DNA from: Rhizobium sp. 007 | GTDB taxonomy: Bacteria > Pseudomonadota > Alphaproteobacteria > Rhizobiales > Rhizobiaceae | Direction of reading: 5' to 3' | Assembly: GCF_015353075.1 (NCBI RefSeq) | Contig: NZ_CP064187.1 | Location: forward strand, 1,674,001 to 1,738,000 | Length of the DNA: 64,000 nucleotides | Shown: piece after piece, positions 38,384 to 48,107 of the stretch | How positions within the stretch are numbered: the stretch's first letter is position 1 | Layout: each line of letters opens with the position of its first letter | The notes under the pieces: model-generated | What the model was told of the DNA's origin: nothing | Databases searched by the model: none | Seen by the model: the letters and a program-made list of their open reading frames with translations, nothing else | Made by a program: the position numbers and the translations under genes

Positions 38384-38493
38384 CCATCCTCCAAAACATT
38401 CCGAACGGAATAGTGCACTTTCGGCAAAACAGTGCTAAACGCGCCGCGGCAGTTCAACAAGTATCAATCCGACACCCCCGAAGAGACGAAGTC

Positions 38494-39750
38494 ATGTCCG
38501 AGTTCAAATCCGATTTCCTGCGCATCCTGAAAGAGCGCGGCTTCATTCATCAGATCTCCGATGAAGCAGGCCTCGACGATCTGTTCGCCAAGGAAACCGT
38601 GACGGCCTATATCGGCTTCGATCCCACGGCGCCGAGCCTGCATGCAGGCTCGCTGATCCAGATCATGATGCTGCACTGGCTGCAGAAAACCGGCCACGGC
38701 GCGATTTCACTGATGGGCGGCGGCACCGGCATGGTAGGCGATCCGTCCTTCAAGGAGGAAGCACGCCAGTTGATGACCGTCGAAACGATCGAAAGCAACA
38801 TCGCCTCGATCAAGCGTGTCTTCTCGAATTACCTGACCTACGGTGAGGGTCCGAAGGACGCCTTGATGATCAACAACGCCGAATGGCTGCGTTCGATCAA
38901 CTACCTCGATTTCCTGCGCGATGTCGGTCGCCACTTCTCGGTCAATCGCATGCTGGCCTTCGACAGCGTGAAGACGCGTCTCGATCGCGAACAGTCGCTC
39001 TCGTTCCTCGAATTCAACTACATGATCCTGCAGGCCTACGATTTCGTCGAACTGGCAAAGCGCTACGGCTGCCAGCTGCAGATGGGCGGTTCCGACCAGT
39101 GGGGCAACATCATCAACGGCATCGACCTCGGTCACCGCATGGGGACTACACAGCTCTATGCCCTGACCTCACCGCTTCTGACGACATCTTCCGGCGCCAA
39201 GATGGGCAAGTCGGCGACCGGTGCCGTCTGGCTGAACGCCGATATGTTCTCGGCCTATGACTTCTGGCAATACTGGCGCAATACCGAAGATGCGGACATC
39301 CCGCGCTTCCTCAAGCTTTACACCACCTTGCCCATGGACGAGATCGCACGCTTGTCTGCGCTCGGTGGCTCGGAAATCAACGAGGTAAAGAAGATACTCG
39401 CAACCGAAGTAACGGCGATCCTGCATGGCCGCACCGTTGCCGAAGAGGCCGCGGAAACGGCTCGCAAAACCTTCGAAGAAGGCGGGATCGCCGAGAACCT
39501 CCCCTCCGTCGATGTTCCTGCATCCGAACTCGACGCCGGTATCGGCCTGCTTTCGCTGATGGTCCGCGCCGGCCTTGCTCACTCCAACGGCGAAGCCCGC
39601 CGTCACGTTCAGGGCGGAGCCGTGCGCATCAACGACCAAGCGGTCAGCGACGAGCGTAGGCTGATCGGCAGCGGTGAAATCACCGCCGATGGCGTCATCA
39701 AGCTGTCGCTCGGCAAGAAGAAGCACATCCTGATCCGCCGCGCGGCCTGA
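38494..39750 (+). CDS. tyrS: Tyrosyl-tRNA synthetase
   Basis: 418 residues, bacterial TyrRS. Class I catalytic core with the HIGH-equivalent HAGS (in [11 protein letters not shown]), the tyrosine-binding [11 protein letters not shown], and the KMSKS loop as KMGKS. A C-terminal S4 domain (about 350-418; [20 protein letters not shown]) binds tRNA. The frame is open 94 codons upstream, but ATG 38494 with GAAGAGACGAAG before it gives the family N-terminus. A strong terminator follows. Confidence 0.96.
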   Translation: MSEFKSDFLRILKERGFIHQISDEAGLDDLFAKETVTAYIGFDPTAPSLHAGSLIQIMMLHWLQKTGHGAISLMGGGTGMVGDPSFKEEARQLMTVETIESNIASIKRVFSNYLTYGEGPKDALMINNAEWLRSINYLDFLRDVGRHFSVNRMLAFDSVKTRLDREQSLSFLEFNYMILQAYDFVELAKRYGCQLQMGGSDQWGNIINGIDLGHRMGTTQLYALTSPLLTTSSGAKMGKSATGAVWLNADMFSAYDFWQYWRNTEDADIPRFLKLYTTLPMDEIARLSALGGSEINEVKKILATEVTAILHGRTVAEEAAETARKTFEEGGIAENLPSVDVPASELDAGIGLLSLMVRAGLAHSNGEARRHVQGGAVRINDQAVSDERRLIGSGEITADGVIKLSLGKKKHILIRRAA

Positions 39751-39774
39751 GCCACACGGTATCGAAATCCAAGG

Positions 39775-39800
39775 AAGCCGGCCTTCGCGCCGGCTTTTTT
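39775..39800 (+). terminator. Rho-independent terminator of tyrS
   Basis: AAGCCGGC and GCCGGCTT form a perfect 8-bp stem with a six-base loop, followed by TTTTTT. It abuts the stop codon of the convergent AsmA-like gene. Confidence 0.9.
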
Positions 39801-42800
39801 ATTGGAACTCGAAGATGTTGCGGAAAACGCCCGGCGCAATGATCGACAGCGGATTGATCTGCATGGCCGGATGGTCGAACTTGCCGGTCAGCTTGAACGT
39901 GATGCCGATCAGGCCGCGATCCGAACCGTTCCCGAGAATGATGCCAATGACCGGCAGTTCGGCAAACAGCCGGTTCAAGCCATAGGCCGGCATGAAGGTG
40001 CCGGTCATATCCATGTTGCCGCGCTGATCGCGGATCACGCCCTGGAACGTGGCCCCGATCTGATCGCCGCGCACCACGCCGTTTTCGATACCGACCACGC
40101 CGCCGCGGGACACGACGCGCGCGAAGCCGCGCTGGAAGCGCTGCGCGGAAGTGTCGATATTGCGTTTGACGGCGGAATTGAGGCTGCGCTGGTTCTCACC
40201 GACCGGCGTTGAAACGATCGAGTGCAGGCGCTGTTCGTTGACGATGGCGAAGCGGCGTATATCGACCGAGCCATCCCAATTGCCGCCGTTGCCGAGCCTG
40301 ATCGACATGTTGAGCAGCCCGCCCTGCATATGCTGATAGAGATCGGCGAAGCGCGAGACGGCACCGGCATCGCCGCTCGTGATATTCAAGGCACGGCTTT
40401 CCCTTGTCTGGCTGACGACCGCCTCGCCGCTGCCGGTGATGCCGGAAAAGTTCAGCGCCTGCAGCCGGCCGCCGCTCGATACGTACCTGGCCTCGAAATT
40501 GCCGATCTTTTCATCGTTGAAGCCAACGACGCTGTTGAGATTCGCACGAACAGAGACGCTGGCACTGCCACCACCATCCCCGTCGCTGTCGCCCTGTCCG
40601 TTCTTCAGTCGTGCAAGGATCGGACGCGCATCGGCAGTGTTCCCAGATACCGAAACGTCGAAATTGCCCCTGTTGCGCCGGATCGATATCGCAAAGTCAT
40701 CAAGGGACGAAAGTCTCACGCTGTCGAAATCGGCAGACTCGAGGTCGCCCTTGCTGAGGGCAAACGAGCCGCTGGCGCCAAAGCCGTCGCCCTTCAGACG
40801 GAAACTCCTGATCTGCGTTTTCTCGGGCGGTCCCGATACTTCGAATTCCGCCGTTGCGCCGATCCCGCTTCCCTTCGCCCAGCCGATCCAGGGAAGCTGC
40901 AACGACGCCTTGTCGAGATCGATCTGAACATTCTGGCGTTCCTCATCGATTTTGGTCAGCTGCATCGTCAGGCTGCCGTCGATGATCCCGGATAGGCCAG
41001 GAAGCACCTTTGCGCGCTGAGCGTTGTTCAGCGTCGCCGTGATGATGCGCTGCGGCTTGACGCCGGACGATTTGTCGGTCGGCTCGACAAGCTCGATCTC
41101 GGCGGGCACGCCGTCGATCTGCCCCTCGGCGTCGAGCGCCACTTGCTGCGGATCGGCGTCGAGCGCGCCGTTGAGACTGGTAATCATCCGGCCCGACACC
41201 GGCTTGCCGACATCGACGCCGCTGAGCTGCATGGTCGCCTTCCATTCGGGCGGCGGAGGATCCTGCGATCTCAGAAGGCCAAGCCGCGCCTCGACGTCGG
41301 CGGTGATCTTGCCCTTCAGGTCGCCAGGCACGAGGCCGGCGCGCTGCAGGACCTGGACCGGCTTGTAGGTCAGGAGTTCGCCCACCGCATCGGCATCGCC
41401 GGAAATCGCGAGCTTCATTTCCGCCATCAGTGGCTTCTGGTAAGTCGAGGGCAGTACGAACTGACCCTCTCCGAGGCTGACGGAACGGCCCGACGCAAAA
41501 TATGACGTGCCACTCTTGATCGAAATCGTCGCCCTCTGGCCGGTCAGATCGAAATGGGCGGACGTATCGCGGATCGGCGGAATATCGCCTGCCACGTTCA
41601 TGCGCGCATTCGCGATATCGAAATTGATACGGATTTGCTCATCGCCGAGTCTCAGCCCCTTGCCGACGGCCTCGTCCAATTTCCCGGACGGAATGAATAC
41701 GGAGATCGACGCATTCGTGACCGTGCCGCCGAAGAGATTTCCCAGAACCCATTCGCGCGCCCTGGGCGCCATCCAAAAGGGCCAGAGCTGCTTGATCGCA
41801 GCCGTCTGAAGCTGCTGCGATTGTCCGACGAAGCTGATTTCCGGCGATTTGTCGCCGAATTTGACATGAAGCGATCCGAACAGCTGCCCCAGAGGACTAG
41901 AAACTGTCATGCCCGCGAACTGCAGTTCCCGCGAGGCGACGAGATAGCGGCCGGTCGTCTGGATATCGAATGGGAGCGGCTGTTCGCCCGACCCCACCGG
42001 CGCAGCCGTGCCGCCGCTGATCAGGAGATCGATGCCAAAACCCTTGCCGACGGCCGGATCGAGCTTGTCGAGGTCGATGATTGCGCCGTTGAACGGGACG
42101 GCGGTGTTGCCGAACTGCGCTTGCGATCTTGCGATCTCAAGCGTCTGCTTCGTAAAGTCATAGCCGAGATTGATGCGGCCGCCGGAAAGCTGCTGCTCGT
42201 CCCCGTCGACATAGATCGACCCGGGCGCAAGATCCGCCCTCGCGGCCAGGGACGGCGCAACATCGCCCGCACCCCGCACGGCGGAAACGGCAACGTCCGC
42301 AAAACTGTTCACGCCCTGCCGAATTTCCCCGAGCCCGTTCCTCTTCAAGGTAAATGGCGTCAGATCGGCATGGGTGAGTTTTGCCATGAACCGCGACGCT
42401 TTCCCGGCGCTCTTTTCAGCAAGCACGTCCAGCATCGCCACTTCGCCGTTGATCGCCACCTCGCCCGTCAAATGCAGCGAAGATGGCCCCGCATGCGCAA
42501 AGACCAGATTGTCGACCACGATCGAAAGCGGACCATTCGCGGTATCGGCGAGCTTGATGTCGATGCCGGAGAGACGCACGGTATCCGTACCCCCGCGCTC
42601 AACAAAATCGTCCAGGATATCGAGATGAGAAAACGCAGCTTCCATCGCCTGCGGAATTGCGTCGATGCGAAGCTTGCTTAAGTTCAGCGGGCTGCCGGAC
42701 GGCAGAAGGGCCGTGTCGAGCGCAATATCGTCGGCTTCAATCGCCGTCACGGCCACCCGGCCGCGAAAAAGCGCAAACGGATCGAGCGCCATGCGCATCG

Positions 42801-43197
42801 CGCCAGTCGTCGACAGATGCTGCCCGCTTTCCTGATCGACCATATTGACGTTACGGGCTTCAAGCGCGAGCTGTGCACCGGAGGTGAAACGGATGACGGT
42901 CGACCCCACCTCTGCCCGGTAGCGGGGACCTATCGCCGAATTCAACGCCGTCTGCGCCTGGCGCGACAGCGTCGCGTCGAACATTCCGCTTTCGATAGTG
43001 AAAATGATCGCCGCCAGAACAATGAGAACGGCGGCAAAGCAACCAGCCGTCACATTGGCCGCACGTCGCATGCGTGAACGCCGCGGCGGCGGGCAATGCA
43101 CGATGATGGGGTCTTCGGCCTGTGCGGAGGGAAGCTCATGCAGCGCGACGATGTCTTTTTTGCGAAACGTAATCTTTTCGCCGCGGATCACCGACAT
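39799..43197 (-). CDS. Large AsmA/YhdP-like (DUF3971) envelope protein
   Basis: 1132 residues. A cytoplasmic basic N-terminus of about 45 residues is followed by one transmembrane helix (about 46-68, VTAGCFAAVLIVLAAIIF), then a very long periplasmic region rich in beta strands with repeated amphipathic patterns. The middle holds a DUF3971-type block and the end (about 1000-1132) the AsmA-like C-terminal stretch with GLIGITFKLTGKFDHPAMQI and NPLSIIAPGVFRNIFEF. Proteins of this kind are thought to form a hydrophobic groove that moves phospholipids between inner and outer membrane. It is divergent from the bcp gene. Confidence 0.85.
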   Translation of the reverse strand: MSVIRGEKITFRKKDIVALHELPSAQAEDPIIVHCPPPRRSRMRRAANVTAGCFAAVLIVLAAIIFTIESGMFDATLSRQAQTALNSAIGPRYRAEVGSTVIRFTSGAQLALEARNVNMVDQESGQHLSTTGAMRMALDPFALFRGRVAVTAIEADDIALDTALLPSGSPLNLSKLRIDAIPQAMEAAFSHLDILDDFVERGGTDTVRLSGIDIKLADTANGPLSIVVDNLVFAHAGPSSLHLTGEVAINGEVAMLDVLAEKSAGKASRFMAKLTHADLTPFTLKRNGLGEIRQGVNSFADVAVSAVRGAGDVAPSLAARADLAPGSIYVDGDEQQLSGGRINLGYDFTKQTLEIARSQAQFGNTAVPFNGAIIDLDKLDPAVGKGFGIDLLISGGTAAPVGSGEQPLPFDIQTTGRYLVASRELQFAGMTVSSPLGQLFGSLHVKFGDKSPEISFVGQSQQLQTAAIKQLWPFWMAPRAREWVLGNLFGGTVTNASISVFIPSGKLDEAVGKGLRLGDEQIRINFDIANARMNVAGDIPPIRDTSAHFDLTGQRATISIKSGTSYFASGRSVSLGEGQFVLPSTYQKPLMAEMKLAISGDADAVGELLTYKPVQVLQRAGLVPGDLKGKITADVEARLGLLRSQDPPPPEWKATMQLSGVDVGKPVSGRMITSLNGALDADPQQVALDAEGQIDGVPAEIELVEPTDKSSGVKPQRIITATLNNAQRAKVLPGLSGIIDGSLTMQLTKIDEERQNVQIDLDKASLQLPWIGWAKGSGIGATAEFEVSGPPEKTQIRSFRLKGDGFGASGSFALSKGDLESADFDSVRLSSLDDFAISIRRNRGNFDVSVSGNTADARPILARLKNGQGDSDGDGGGSASVSVRANLNSVVGFNDEKIGNFEARYVSSGGRLQALNFSGITGSGEAVVSQTRESRALNITSGDAGAVSRFADLYQHMQGGLLNMSIRLGNGGNWDGSVDIRRFAIVNEQRLHSIVSTPVGENQRSLNSAVKRNIDTSAQRFQRGFARVVSRGGVVGIENGVVRGDQIGATFQGVIRDQRGNMDMTGTFMPAYGLNRLFAELPVIGIILGNGSDRGLIGITFKLTGKFDHPAMQINPLSIIAPGVFRNIFEFQ

Positions 43198-43319
43198 GCG
43201 CTTTGGATAACCCCGAGTTAGAATGTGGCCGCCCGGTCTGGCGGGACGATTTGAGCTTCAATATATATCCGCGGAACATAGTGTCATCCATAAACCCGGC
43301 AAAAGAAAGGTTTCCACAT

Positions 43320-43793
43320 ATGGCGGTTCTCGGCATCGGCGCCACGGCGCCGGATTTCAACCTTCCCCGCGACGGCGGCGGGCGGGTATCGCTTGCCGAT
43401 TTCCGCGGAAAATCGCTGGTTCTGTTCTTCTATCCGAAGGACGATACGACCGGCTGCACCGCGGAATCGCTGGCCTTTACCGCTCTGGCCGACGAATTCG
43501 ATGCCGCGGGAGCGGCGGTCGTCGGGATGTCCCCTGATTCGGTCAAATGCCACGAACGCTTCATCAAGAAGTACAGCCTTTCCGTTGCGCTCGCCTCGGA
43601 CGAGGAGAAAACGACGCTGCAGGCCTATGGCGTCTGGAAGGAAAAGAGCATGTATGGCCGCAATTTCATGGGTGTCGAGCGCACGACCTTTCTGATCCGC
43701 ACCGATGGTACCGTCGCGATGATCTGGCAGAAGGTCAAGGTACCCGGCCATGCCGAAGACGTTTTGAAGGCCCTCAGGAACCTTACTGCGTGA
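43320..43793 (+). CDS. bcp: Peroxiredoxin of the BCP/PrxQ family
   Basis: 157 residues. Reduces hydrogen peroxide and organic peroxides. Peroxidatic Cys46 is in KDDTTGCTAES. The resolving Cys that many BCP proteins have five residues later is replaced by Leu51 (GCTAESLAF); the only other candidate is Cys77 in DSVKCHERF. It may therefore use an alternative resolving site or an external thiol. The upstream frame is open, but AAAGG and the ATG at 43320 give the family N-terminus. Its stop overlaps the GTG start of the next gene. Confidence 0.9.
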   Translation: MAVLGIGATAPDFNLPRDGGGRVSLADFRGKSLVLFFYPKDDTTGCTAESLAFTALADEFDAAGAAVVGMSPDSVKCHERFIKKYSLSVALASDEEKTTLQAYGVWKEKSMYGRNFMGVERTTFLIRTDGTVAMIWQKVKVPGHAEDVLKALRNLTA

Positions 43794-44614
43794 GCACGCT
43801 TTCGATGACATCGCTGCGCGGTGGCGCGATCGAGGCCATCCGTTCCGCCGATCTCGATCGCAAGACAGCTCTGGCGCAGGAAGCTGCGACCCGCTGGTTC
43901 GAACGGAGGGTTTCCCTACGTTCGCCGCGCGATGCGTCGCTGCCGGATAGGCCGGGCCGCCCCGAAAAGCCGACACTGGTACCCCCGACGCAGGTCGAGA
44001 GGCGCTCGCTGCACACCATCAACGGCCGCATCGCGCTTCTTCACGCGATCGCCCATATCGAGCTCAACGCCGTTGACCTGGCGCTCGATATCGTTGCGCG
44101 GTTTGCCACCGAAGCGGTCCCCAATTCTTTCTTCGACGGATGGATGCAGGTTGCCTTCGAGGAGGCGAAGCACTTCCGCTTGGTGCGCGGGCGGCTGCGC
44201 GATCTTGGCGCCGATTACGGCGATATGCCCGCGCATGACGGCCTTTGGCAGGCGGCGCACGCGACCAGAAACGATCTGACGGCGCGGCTTGCCGTCGTTC
44301 CCCTGATTCTCGAGGCCCGCGGCTTGGATGTCACGCCCTCGCTGCAGGCGAAGATGCGTGAAACCGGCGATCTCGAAAGTGCGGCCGTCCTCGATGTTAT
44401 CTACAATGACGAAAAGGGGCATGTGGCAATCGGCGCCAAATGGTTCCGCTTTCTCTGCGCCCGCGAGCGCCGCGACCCGGCCCAGACCTTCAAGGAGCTG
44501 GTGCGTGCAAACTTCCGCGGTCCGCTAAAACCGCCATTCAACGACCTGGCGCGCGCCGAAGCCGGCCTCACGCCTTCTTTCTATCGCTCATTGACATCGA
44601 CCAGCAATCTATAA
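43790..44614 (+). CDS. Ferritin-like DUF455 protein
   Basis: 274 residues. Predicted ferritin-like four-helix bundle: metal-ligand candidates are HAIAHIELNAVDLA (E-x-x-H type), FEEAKHFRLV and YNDEKGHVAIG. The family is close to MiaE-type di-iron tRNA hydroxylases, but its substrate is not established. The GTG at 43790 overlaps the bcp TGA, pointing to coupled translation; an ATG five codons on (43805) is the alternative. Pairing a di-iron-like protein with a peroxiredoxin suggests oxidative-stress or iron-linked expression (inference). Confidence 0.82.
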   Translation: MSTLSMTSLRGGAIEAIRSADLDRKTALAQEAATRWFERRVSLRSPRDASLPDRPGRPEKPTLVPPTQVERRSLHTINGRIALLHAIAHIELNAVDLALDIVARFATEAVPNSFFDGWMQVAFEEAKHFRLVRGRLRDLGADYGDMPAHDGLWQAAHATRNDLTARLAVVPLILEARGLDVTPSLQAKMRETGDLESAAVLDVIYNDEKGHVAIGAKWFRFLCARERRDPAQTFKELVRANFRGPLKPPFNDLARAEAGLTPSFYRSLTSTSNL

Positions 44615-44715
44615 ACCTATGCGTGCATTAATATGCCCGCTAAGGTATTTGTTAACCATAACAGTGTGTAATCATTCCTGATCGAAGCACGGGCGCATCA
44701 ATTGGGAGATTCTCC

Positions 44716-46026
44716 GTGACGCATGCACAGCATAATCGCGTATTCGGCAAGCGTTCGCAGGAACATATCCTCATTCTCGCCAGTGGCGACAAGGTCCGGC
44801 ACGTAACGATAAAGCCGTGGATGGCAGCCCTCGGCTTCTGTTTTTCCGCCGTTTTCGTGATCGGCTATCTGCTTGCAACCTCCTACCTCGTCCTTCGCGA
44901 CGACCTGATCGGCGCCACCATGGCGCGCCAAGCCCGCATGCAGCATGATTATGAAGATCGCATTGCGGCCCTTCGTGCGCAGGTCGATCGGGTCACCTCG
45001 CGTCAGCTGCTCGACCAGCAGCTGGTGGAAGACAAGGTGGACAAGCTTATGCAGCAGCAGATGGCGCTGACCTCGCGCCACGGCAAGTTTGGCTCCCTCC
45101 TCGACCGTGCGGAAAATTCCGGCCTGACGAGGAAGGATGAGATGATACCGGCTCAATCCCTCGTGCCCGAAGCAAAGGACAAGCGTGCATCGCTTTCAGC
45201 CGGTGCCCGGGCGATCGACAAGCTCCTGGCAGGCACGGACGAACCCGCCGACGCAACGCCCGACAATTCCACGCTCGCCTACGTCCCCACACCCGAAACC
45301 GTCGGCGATCGTGCCGACCGCCTGTTCTCGAAGGTCACGCTTTCACTGAAAGGCGTCGAGGAAGAGCAGCGCGCCCGCGTTGAGCAGCTGACCGTGGATG
45401 CGGGCGATGCCGCCAGCAATATCGAGAAAGTCCTGACCCGCTTCAGGATTGCCGTACCGGAGCAGGCAGCCGTCAAGCCCGATGATGATGACAGCGCTGT
45501 CGGCGGTCCCTATGTCGAGCCGGAAAACGGCGACAACTTCAACAATTCCCTCGCGCAGCTCGATACCGCCCTGACCCGGCTCGAAGCCGTTCGCAGTACG
45601 GCGGAATCCCTGCCGTTCCGCAATCCGGCCATCGGCAAGGAAATCACCAGTCCCTTCGGCAATCGGCGCGATCCTTTCCTCGGACGTCTCGCCCTTCATT
45701 CCGGCGTCGACTTTCGCTTTGCTGCGGGCGAAAAGATCCGCCCGACAGCCCCCGGCAAGGTCGTCAATGCCGGCTGGACGGGCGGCTACGGCAACATGGT
45801 CGAGATCGATCACGGTAACGGCATTTCTACCCGTTACGGCCACATGTCGCAGATTCTGGTGAAGGCCGGCGACACGGTTGGCCGCTCGGATGTGATCGGT
45901 CTTGCCGGAAGCACCGGCCGCTCGACGGGCACCCATTTGCATTACGAGGTACGCCAGAACGGCCGCGCGGTCGATCCGGTGTATTTCTTGAACGCAGGCT
46001 TGAAACTCGCGACTTATATCAAATAA
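44716..46026 (+). CDS. Membrane-anchored M23 (LytM) peptidase
   Basis: 436 residues, GTG start after GGGAGATT. A cytoplasmic stub of about 35 residues is followed by one transmembrane helix (about 36-58), a coiled coil (about 70-125; DRIAALRAQVDRVTSRQLLD), a linker of about 180 residues, and a C-terminal LytM domain (about 305-425) with the zinc ligands in HSGVDF and HLHYEV and ITSPFGNRRDPFLGR at its start. The zinc site looks complete, so it should be an active or near-active DD-endopeptidase or an amidase activator. The architecture resembles cell-growth M23 proteins of rhizobia. A TTAACCAT element (44652-44659), a possible CtrA half-site, lies in the upstream region. Confidence 0.88.
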   Translation: MTHAQHNRVFGKRSQEHILILASGDKVRHVTIKPWMAALGFCFSAVFVIGYLLATSYLVLRDDLIGATMARQARMQHDYEDRIAALRAQVDRVTSRQLLDQQLVEDKVDKLMQQQMALTSRHGKFGSLLDRAENSGLTRKDEMIPAQSLVPEAKDKRASLSAGARAIDKLLAGTDEPADATPDNSTLAYVPTPETVGDRADRLFSKVTLSLKGVEEEQRARVEQLTVDAGDAASNIEKVLTRFRIAVPEQAAVKPDDDDSAVGGPYVEPENGDNFNNSLAQLDTALTRLEAVRSTAESLPFRNPAIGKEITSPFGNRRDPFLGRLALHSGVDFRFAAGEKIRPTAPGKVVNAGWTGGYGNMVEIDHGNGISTRYGHMSQILVKAGDTVGRSDVIGLAGSTGRSTGTHLHYEVRQNGRAVDPVYFLNAGLKLATYIK

Positions 46027-46080
46027 CCAATTGCAGTAACCACAGTTTTACCTGTTCGACGGCTGCAGAGCCCGTATTCC

Positions 46081-46109
46081 TTGACTTGCAAGCCGTTTGG
46101 GACTATGTC
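46081..46109 (+). promoter_or_regulatory. Candidate sigma-70-type promoter of the RNA helicase gene
   Basis: TTGACT (46081-46086) and TATGTC (46104-46109) are separated by 17 bp, about 75 bp upstream of the helicase start. The -35 is close to consensus, the -10 less so. Confidence 0.45.
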
Positions 46110-46151
46110 GCGCTGCATTGCGGCATGCAATCCCGCCGACTCAACCAGAGT

Positions 46152-46175
46152 ATGGCCGAACCTGAACGGAAATAG
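46152..46175 (+). other. Possible 7-codon upstream ORF before the helicase gene
   Basis: ATG GCC GAA CCT GAA CGG AAA TAG ends 8 bases before the TTG start of the helicase gene, which itself has no good ribosome binding site. It could feed ribosomes to the TTG start by reinitiation. Chance occurrence is also possible. Confidence 0.3.
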
Positions 46176-46183
46176 TTTTCCCC

Positions 46184-47677
46184 TTGACGACATTTGCTGA
46201 CCTTGGCCTGAGCCAAAAAGTGCTTTCCGCCGTTACCGACGCCGGCTACACGATCCCCACTCCTATTCAGGCAGGAGCAATCCCGTTCGCCCTGCAGCGC
46301 CGTGACATTTGCGGGATCGCGCAGACAGGAACGGGCAAGACGGCATCCTTCGTATTGCCGATGTTGTCGCTGCTGGAAAAGGGCCGCGCCCGCGCCCGCA
46401 TGCCACGAACGCTCATCCTCGAACCGACGCGCGAACTCGCCGCGCAAGTCGCGGAGAACTTCGAAAAATACGGTAAGAACCACCGCTTGAACGTCGCGCT
46501 GCTGATCGGCGGCGTTTCCTTCGAAGACCAGGACCGCAAGCTCGAGCGCGGTGCAGACGTTCTCATCTGCACGCCCGGCCGCCTGCTGGACCATTTCGAG
46601 CGCGGCAAGCTTTTGATGAGCGCCGTCGAAATCTTCGTCATCGACGAAGCCGACCGAATGCTCGACATGGGCTTCATCCCCGATATCGAGCGTATTGCCA
46701 AGCTCATCCCCTTCACGCGTCAGACACTGTTCTTCTCGGCGACCATGCCGCCGGAAATCCAGAAGCTCGCCGACCGGTTCCTGCAAAATCCGGAGCGAAT
46801 CGAAGTCGCAAAGCCGGCCTCCGCCGCCAAGAACATCACGCAGCGTTTCGTTGCTTCGCACGGCAAGGACTATGAGAAGCGCGCCGCCCTGCGCGATCTG
46901 GTCCGCGCGCAGGAAGACCTGAAGAACGCCATCATCTTCTGCAACCGCAAGAAGGACGTGGCCGACCTCTTCCGCTCCCTCGAACGCCATGGCTTTTCCG
47001 TCGGCGCGCTCCACGGCGACATGGACCAGCGCTCGCGCACCAACATGCTTCAAAGCTTCCGTGATGGACAGCTGCAACTGCTCGTCGCCTCCGACGTCGC
47101 CGCCCGCGGCCTCGACATTCCGGATGTCAGCCACGTCTTCAACTTCGATGTTCCGATTCATGCCGAGGATTACGTGCACCGCATCGGCCGCACCGGCCGT
47201 GCAGGCCGTTCCGGCGCTGCCTTCACCATTGTCACAGGCCGTGACCAGAAACATGCCGACGCGATCCAAAAGCTGATCGGCGAGAAGGTCGAGTGGCTGA
47301 ATGGCGATCTTTCCGCTCTTCCGCCTCCGGAACCCGGCCGCGAAGACGATCGCCCACGCCGCGCAGGTAGCCGGGATCGCGACAAGGGCCGTGGCCGCGT
47401 CAAGGAGCGCCGGGGTCATAAAACTGATATCGGCGCCGATGATAATGCCGCCGAAGCCATCGAAGCAGCAGCACCAGCAAAGGCCGAAAGCGTGAAGCAC
47501 GAGCGCAAAGCAGAAAACAAGCCGCAGAACAACGCGCGCAACTCTCGGCCCTATCCGGCAAACGACGATAATCGCGAGCGCCGCCGCTATCGCGACCACG
47601 ACGACGGCCCGACGCCGGTCGGCTTCGGCGACGACATTCCCGCCTTCATGCTGATCGCGGCAAACGCCAAGGTTTGA
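46184..47677 (+). CDS. DEAD-box RNA helicase (RhlE-like)
   Basis: 497 residues. Q motif FADLGLSQKV...PTPIQ, motif I AQTGTGKTASF, Ia PTRELAAQ, II DEAD in VIDEADRML, III SAT, IV IIFCNRKK, V VASDVAARGLDIP and VI HRIGRTGRAGR are all present. A basic, low-complexity tail (about 385-485) rich in Arg and Asp is typical of RhlE proteins that unwind structured RNA and act in ribosome assembly, decay or cold growth. Translation appears to begin at a TTG at 46184, as no in-frame ATG lies nearby that keeps the Q motif. Confidence 0.92.
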   Translation: MTTFADLGLSQKVLSAVTDAGYTIPTPIQAGAIPFALQRRDICGIAQTGTGKTASFVLPMLSLLEKGRARARMPRTLILEPTRELAAQVAENFEKYGKNHRLNVALLIGGVSFEDQDRKLERGADVLICTPGRLLDHFERGKLLMSAVEIFVIDEADRMLDMGFIPDIERIAKLIPFTRQTLFFSATMPPEIQKLADRFLQNPERIEVAKPASAAKNITQRFVASHGKDYEKRAALRDLVRAQEDLKNAIIFCNRKKDVADLFRSLERHGFSVGALHGDMDQRSRTNMLQSFRDGQLQLLVASDVAARGLDIPDVSHVFNFDVPIHAEDYVHRIGRTGRAGRSGAAFTIVTGRDQKHADAIQKLIGEKVEWLNGDLSALPPPEPGREDDRPRRAGSRDRDKGRGRVKERRGHKTDIGADDNAAEAIEAAAPAKAESVKHERKAENKPQNNARNSRPYPANDDNRERRRYRDHDDGPTPVGFGDDIPAFMLIAANAKV

Positions 47678-47684
47678 TCGTCCG

Positions 47685-48107
47685 ATGGGCAAGCCTGGCA
47701 TTCATTTTCCAGGTCTCGGCGTCGGCCTGGTGATTTTGCGCGACGGCAAGATCCTGCTTTACAAGCGCATTCGTGTGCCTGAGGCCGGTCATTGGAGCAT
47801 CGTCGGCGGCAAAGTCGATCATATGGAGCCAATAGCCGAAGCCGCGCGCCGGGAAGCCGAGGAAGAAACCGGATTGACGATTGCTCGAACCGAACTTCTC
47901 GGTCATGCGGAAGTGATTTCAGGCGCCGATGCGCAGCATTGGGTCTCGTTTCTCTATATAGCTAGAGAAGTCAGCGGCGATGCGCAGTTGACGGAACCGG
48001 AAAAACTCTCGGATTTCGGCTGGTTCACGCGATCAGAACTGCCGACACCACTTTCCGACTTTGCCAAGGCCGCAATCGGTTATCTCGACAACGAAGACTT
48101 CCGCTGA
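47685..48107 (+). CDS. Nudix hydrolase
   Basis: 140 residues. Nudix box GGKVDHMEPIAEAARREAEE followed by ETGL (about residues 40-63) matches Gx5Ex7REUxEExGU exactly. The fold cleaves nucleoside diphosphate-linked compounds; WSIVGGKVD places it near ADP-ribose/nucleotide-type Nudix enzymes, but the substrate is not known. It follows the helicase gene by 7 bp on the same strand and is probably co-transcribed. It converges with the TfoX gene with no gap. Confidence 0.88.
   Translation: MGKPGIHFPGLGVGLVILRDGKILLYKRIRVPEAGHWSIVGGKVDHMEPIAEAARREAEEETGLTIARTELLGHAEVISGADAQHWVSFLYIAREVSGDAQLTEPEKLSDFGWFTRSELPTPLSDFAKAAIGYLDNEDFR

Noticed and set aside
46103..47701. A 532-codon open frame on the minus strand over the RNA helicase gene
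   Set aside because: The opposite strand has every DEAD-box motif; the antisense frame matches nothing I recognise.
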